Assembly: GCA_020854785.1 (NCBI GenBank)
Contig: JAHFZE010000216.1
Coordinates: 1-5,918 of the forward strand
DNA: 5,918 nucleotides
Source of the DNA: Methanomethylovorans sp.
Lineage (GTDB): Archaea > Halobacteriota > Methanosarcinia > Methanosarcinales > Methanosarcinaceae
Reading direction: 5' to 3'
How positions within the stretch are numbered: position 1 is the first letter of the stretch; every line of letters starts with the position of its first letter. Under the pieces are notes generated by a model. That model was not told where the DNA came from and did no database searches. It saw nothing but the letters and a program-made list of their open reading frames with translations. This document shows positions 5,658-5,918 of this stretch, in pieces. The position numbers and the translations under genes are program-made.

Positions 5658-5918
5658 ATGTCAGAAATAGGAAAGAGCATACGTATCGAAAGGATAATGG
5701 ACAGGAACAGCAGGAACATGGTGATAATACCGATGGACCACGGCATATCCGATGGCCCCATAAAGGGTCTTATAAACATTGCAGATTCCATCAATAAAGT
5801 AGCAGAAGGTGGAGCAAATGCAGTGCTCATGCAAAAGGGCATGATAAAGCACGGACACCGCGGATACGGTCATGATGTCGGGTTGATAGTGCATATGAGC
5901 GCATCCACTTCCCTGGGA
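5658..5918 (+). CDS. aroA': 2-amino-3,7-dideoxy-D-threo-hept-6-ulosonate (ADTH) synthase, N-terminal 87 residues
   Basis: The open frame runs from the ATG at 5658 to the right edge; about two thirds of the expected 260-270 residues are missing. The family is the archaeal class I fructose-bisphosphate-aldolase-like group. In methanogens it joins a 6-deoxy-5-ketofructose phosphate with aspartate semialdehyde to make ADTH, which dehydroquinate synthase II turns into 3-dehydroquinate for aromatic amino acids, replacing the DAHP route. Visible hallmarks are [13 protein letters not shown] at the start, the [11 protein letters not shown] segment at residues 22-32 with the conserved Asp-His pair, [17 protein letters not shown] at 44-60, and HGHRGYG. 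The catalytic Lys and Tyr lie outside the window. A plain fructose-bisphosphate aldolase of the same family (FbaB type) is the main alternative, but the start and the HGHRGYG segment favour ADTH synthase. The gene has its own TATA box and dyad, and dehydroquinate synthase II often follows it in related archaea. Confidence 0.85.
   Translation, partial: MSEIGKSIRIERIMDRNSRNMVIIPMDHGISDGPIKGLINIADSINKVAEGGANAVLMQKGMIKHGHRGYGHDVGLIVHMSASTSLG

Noticed and set aside
5555..5797. A plus-strand frame across the start of the ADTH synthase gene
   Set aside because: It spans the TATA box and dyad and reads the aldolase-like gene in the wrong frame; the frame from 5658 gives a recognisable protein.
5621..5894. 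Two minus-strand frames over the ADTH synthase start
   Set aside because: They are antisense to a recognisable gene and have no ribosome binding site or known motif.
1..5918. CRISPR array, transposon or defence island
   Set aside because: The only tandem repeats are protein-coding with 126-bp and 261-bp periods. No short repeats with unique spacers, transposase, or terminal inverted repeats with target duplications are visible.

Overview
The window looks like chromosomal DNA from a methanogenic euryarchaeon, probably Methanosarcinaceae-like. The evidence is an archaeal SRP54, a stand-alone glutaminase subunit of GMP synthase, the start of an archaeal ADTH synthase (the alternative shikimate entry enzyme), a two-domain KaiC/RAD55-type ATPase, TATA-type promoters, GGTG/GAGG ribosome binding sites, and a secreted LVIVD-repeat protein of a kind common in Methanosarcinales. 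The lineage is inferred from these proteins as I remember them; no search was run.

Layout. Positions 1-1548 (minus) hold the first 516 codons of a large secreted protein with a signal peptide, seven LVIVD repeats and an 87-residue tandem repeat rich in DGDG loops; its 3' end lies beyond the left edge. Positions 1549-2062 are a divergent spacer with candidate promoters for both sides and one doubtful small ORF. Positions 2063-3382 (plus) are a complete srp54. It converges with guaAA (minus, 3401-3970) across only 18 bp, and the hairpin there starts inside the guaAA coding region. Positions 3971-4159 are a divergent promoter region with repeated CATATGC elements. Positions 4160-5536 (plus) encode a complete double-KaiC-domain ATPase with a TTG start, whose first ATPase site looks degenerate. 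Positions 5537-5657 carry a clear TATA box followed by a long, near-perfect dyad, then a ribosome binding site. Positions 5658-5918 (plus) are the first 87 codons of ADTH synthase, cut by the right edge.

The genes are mostly unrelated housekeeping functions: protein targeting, purine synthesis and aromatic amino-acid synthesis. They do not form one pathway operon; nearly every gene appears to have its own promoter. I see no rRNA, tRNA, CRISPR array, transposon or defence system. The observations most worth following are the dyad over the predicted start of the ADTH synthase transcript, the asymmetric decay of the KaiC-like active sites, the terminator-like hairpin built into the end of guaAA, and the highly conserved 261-bp tandem repeat.
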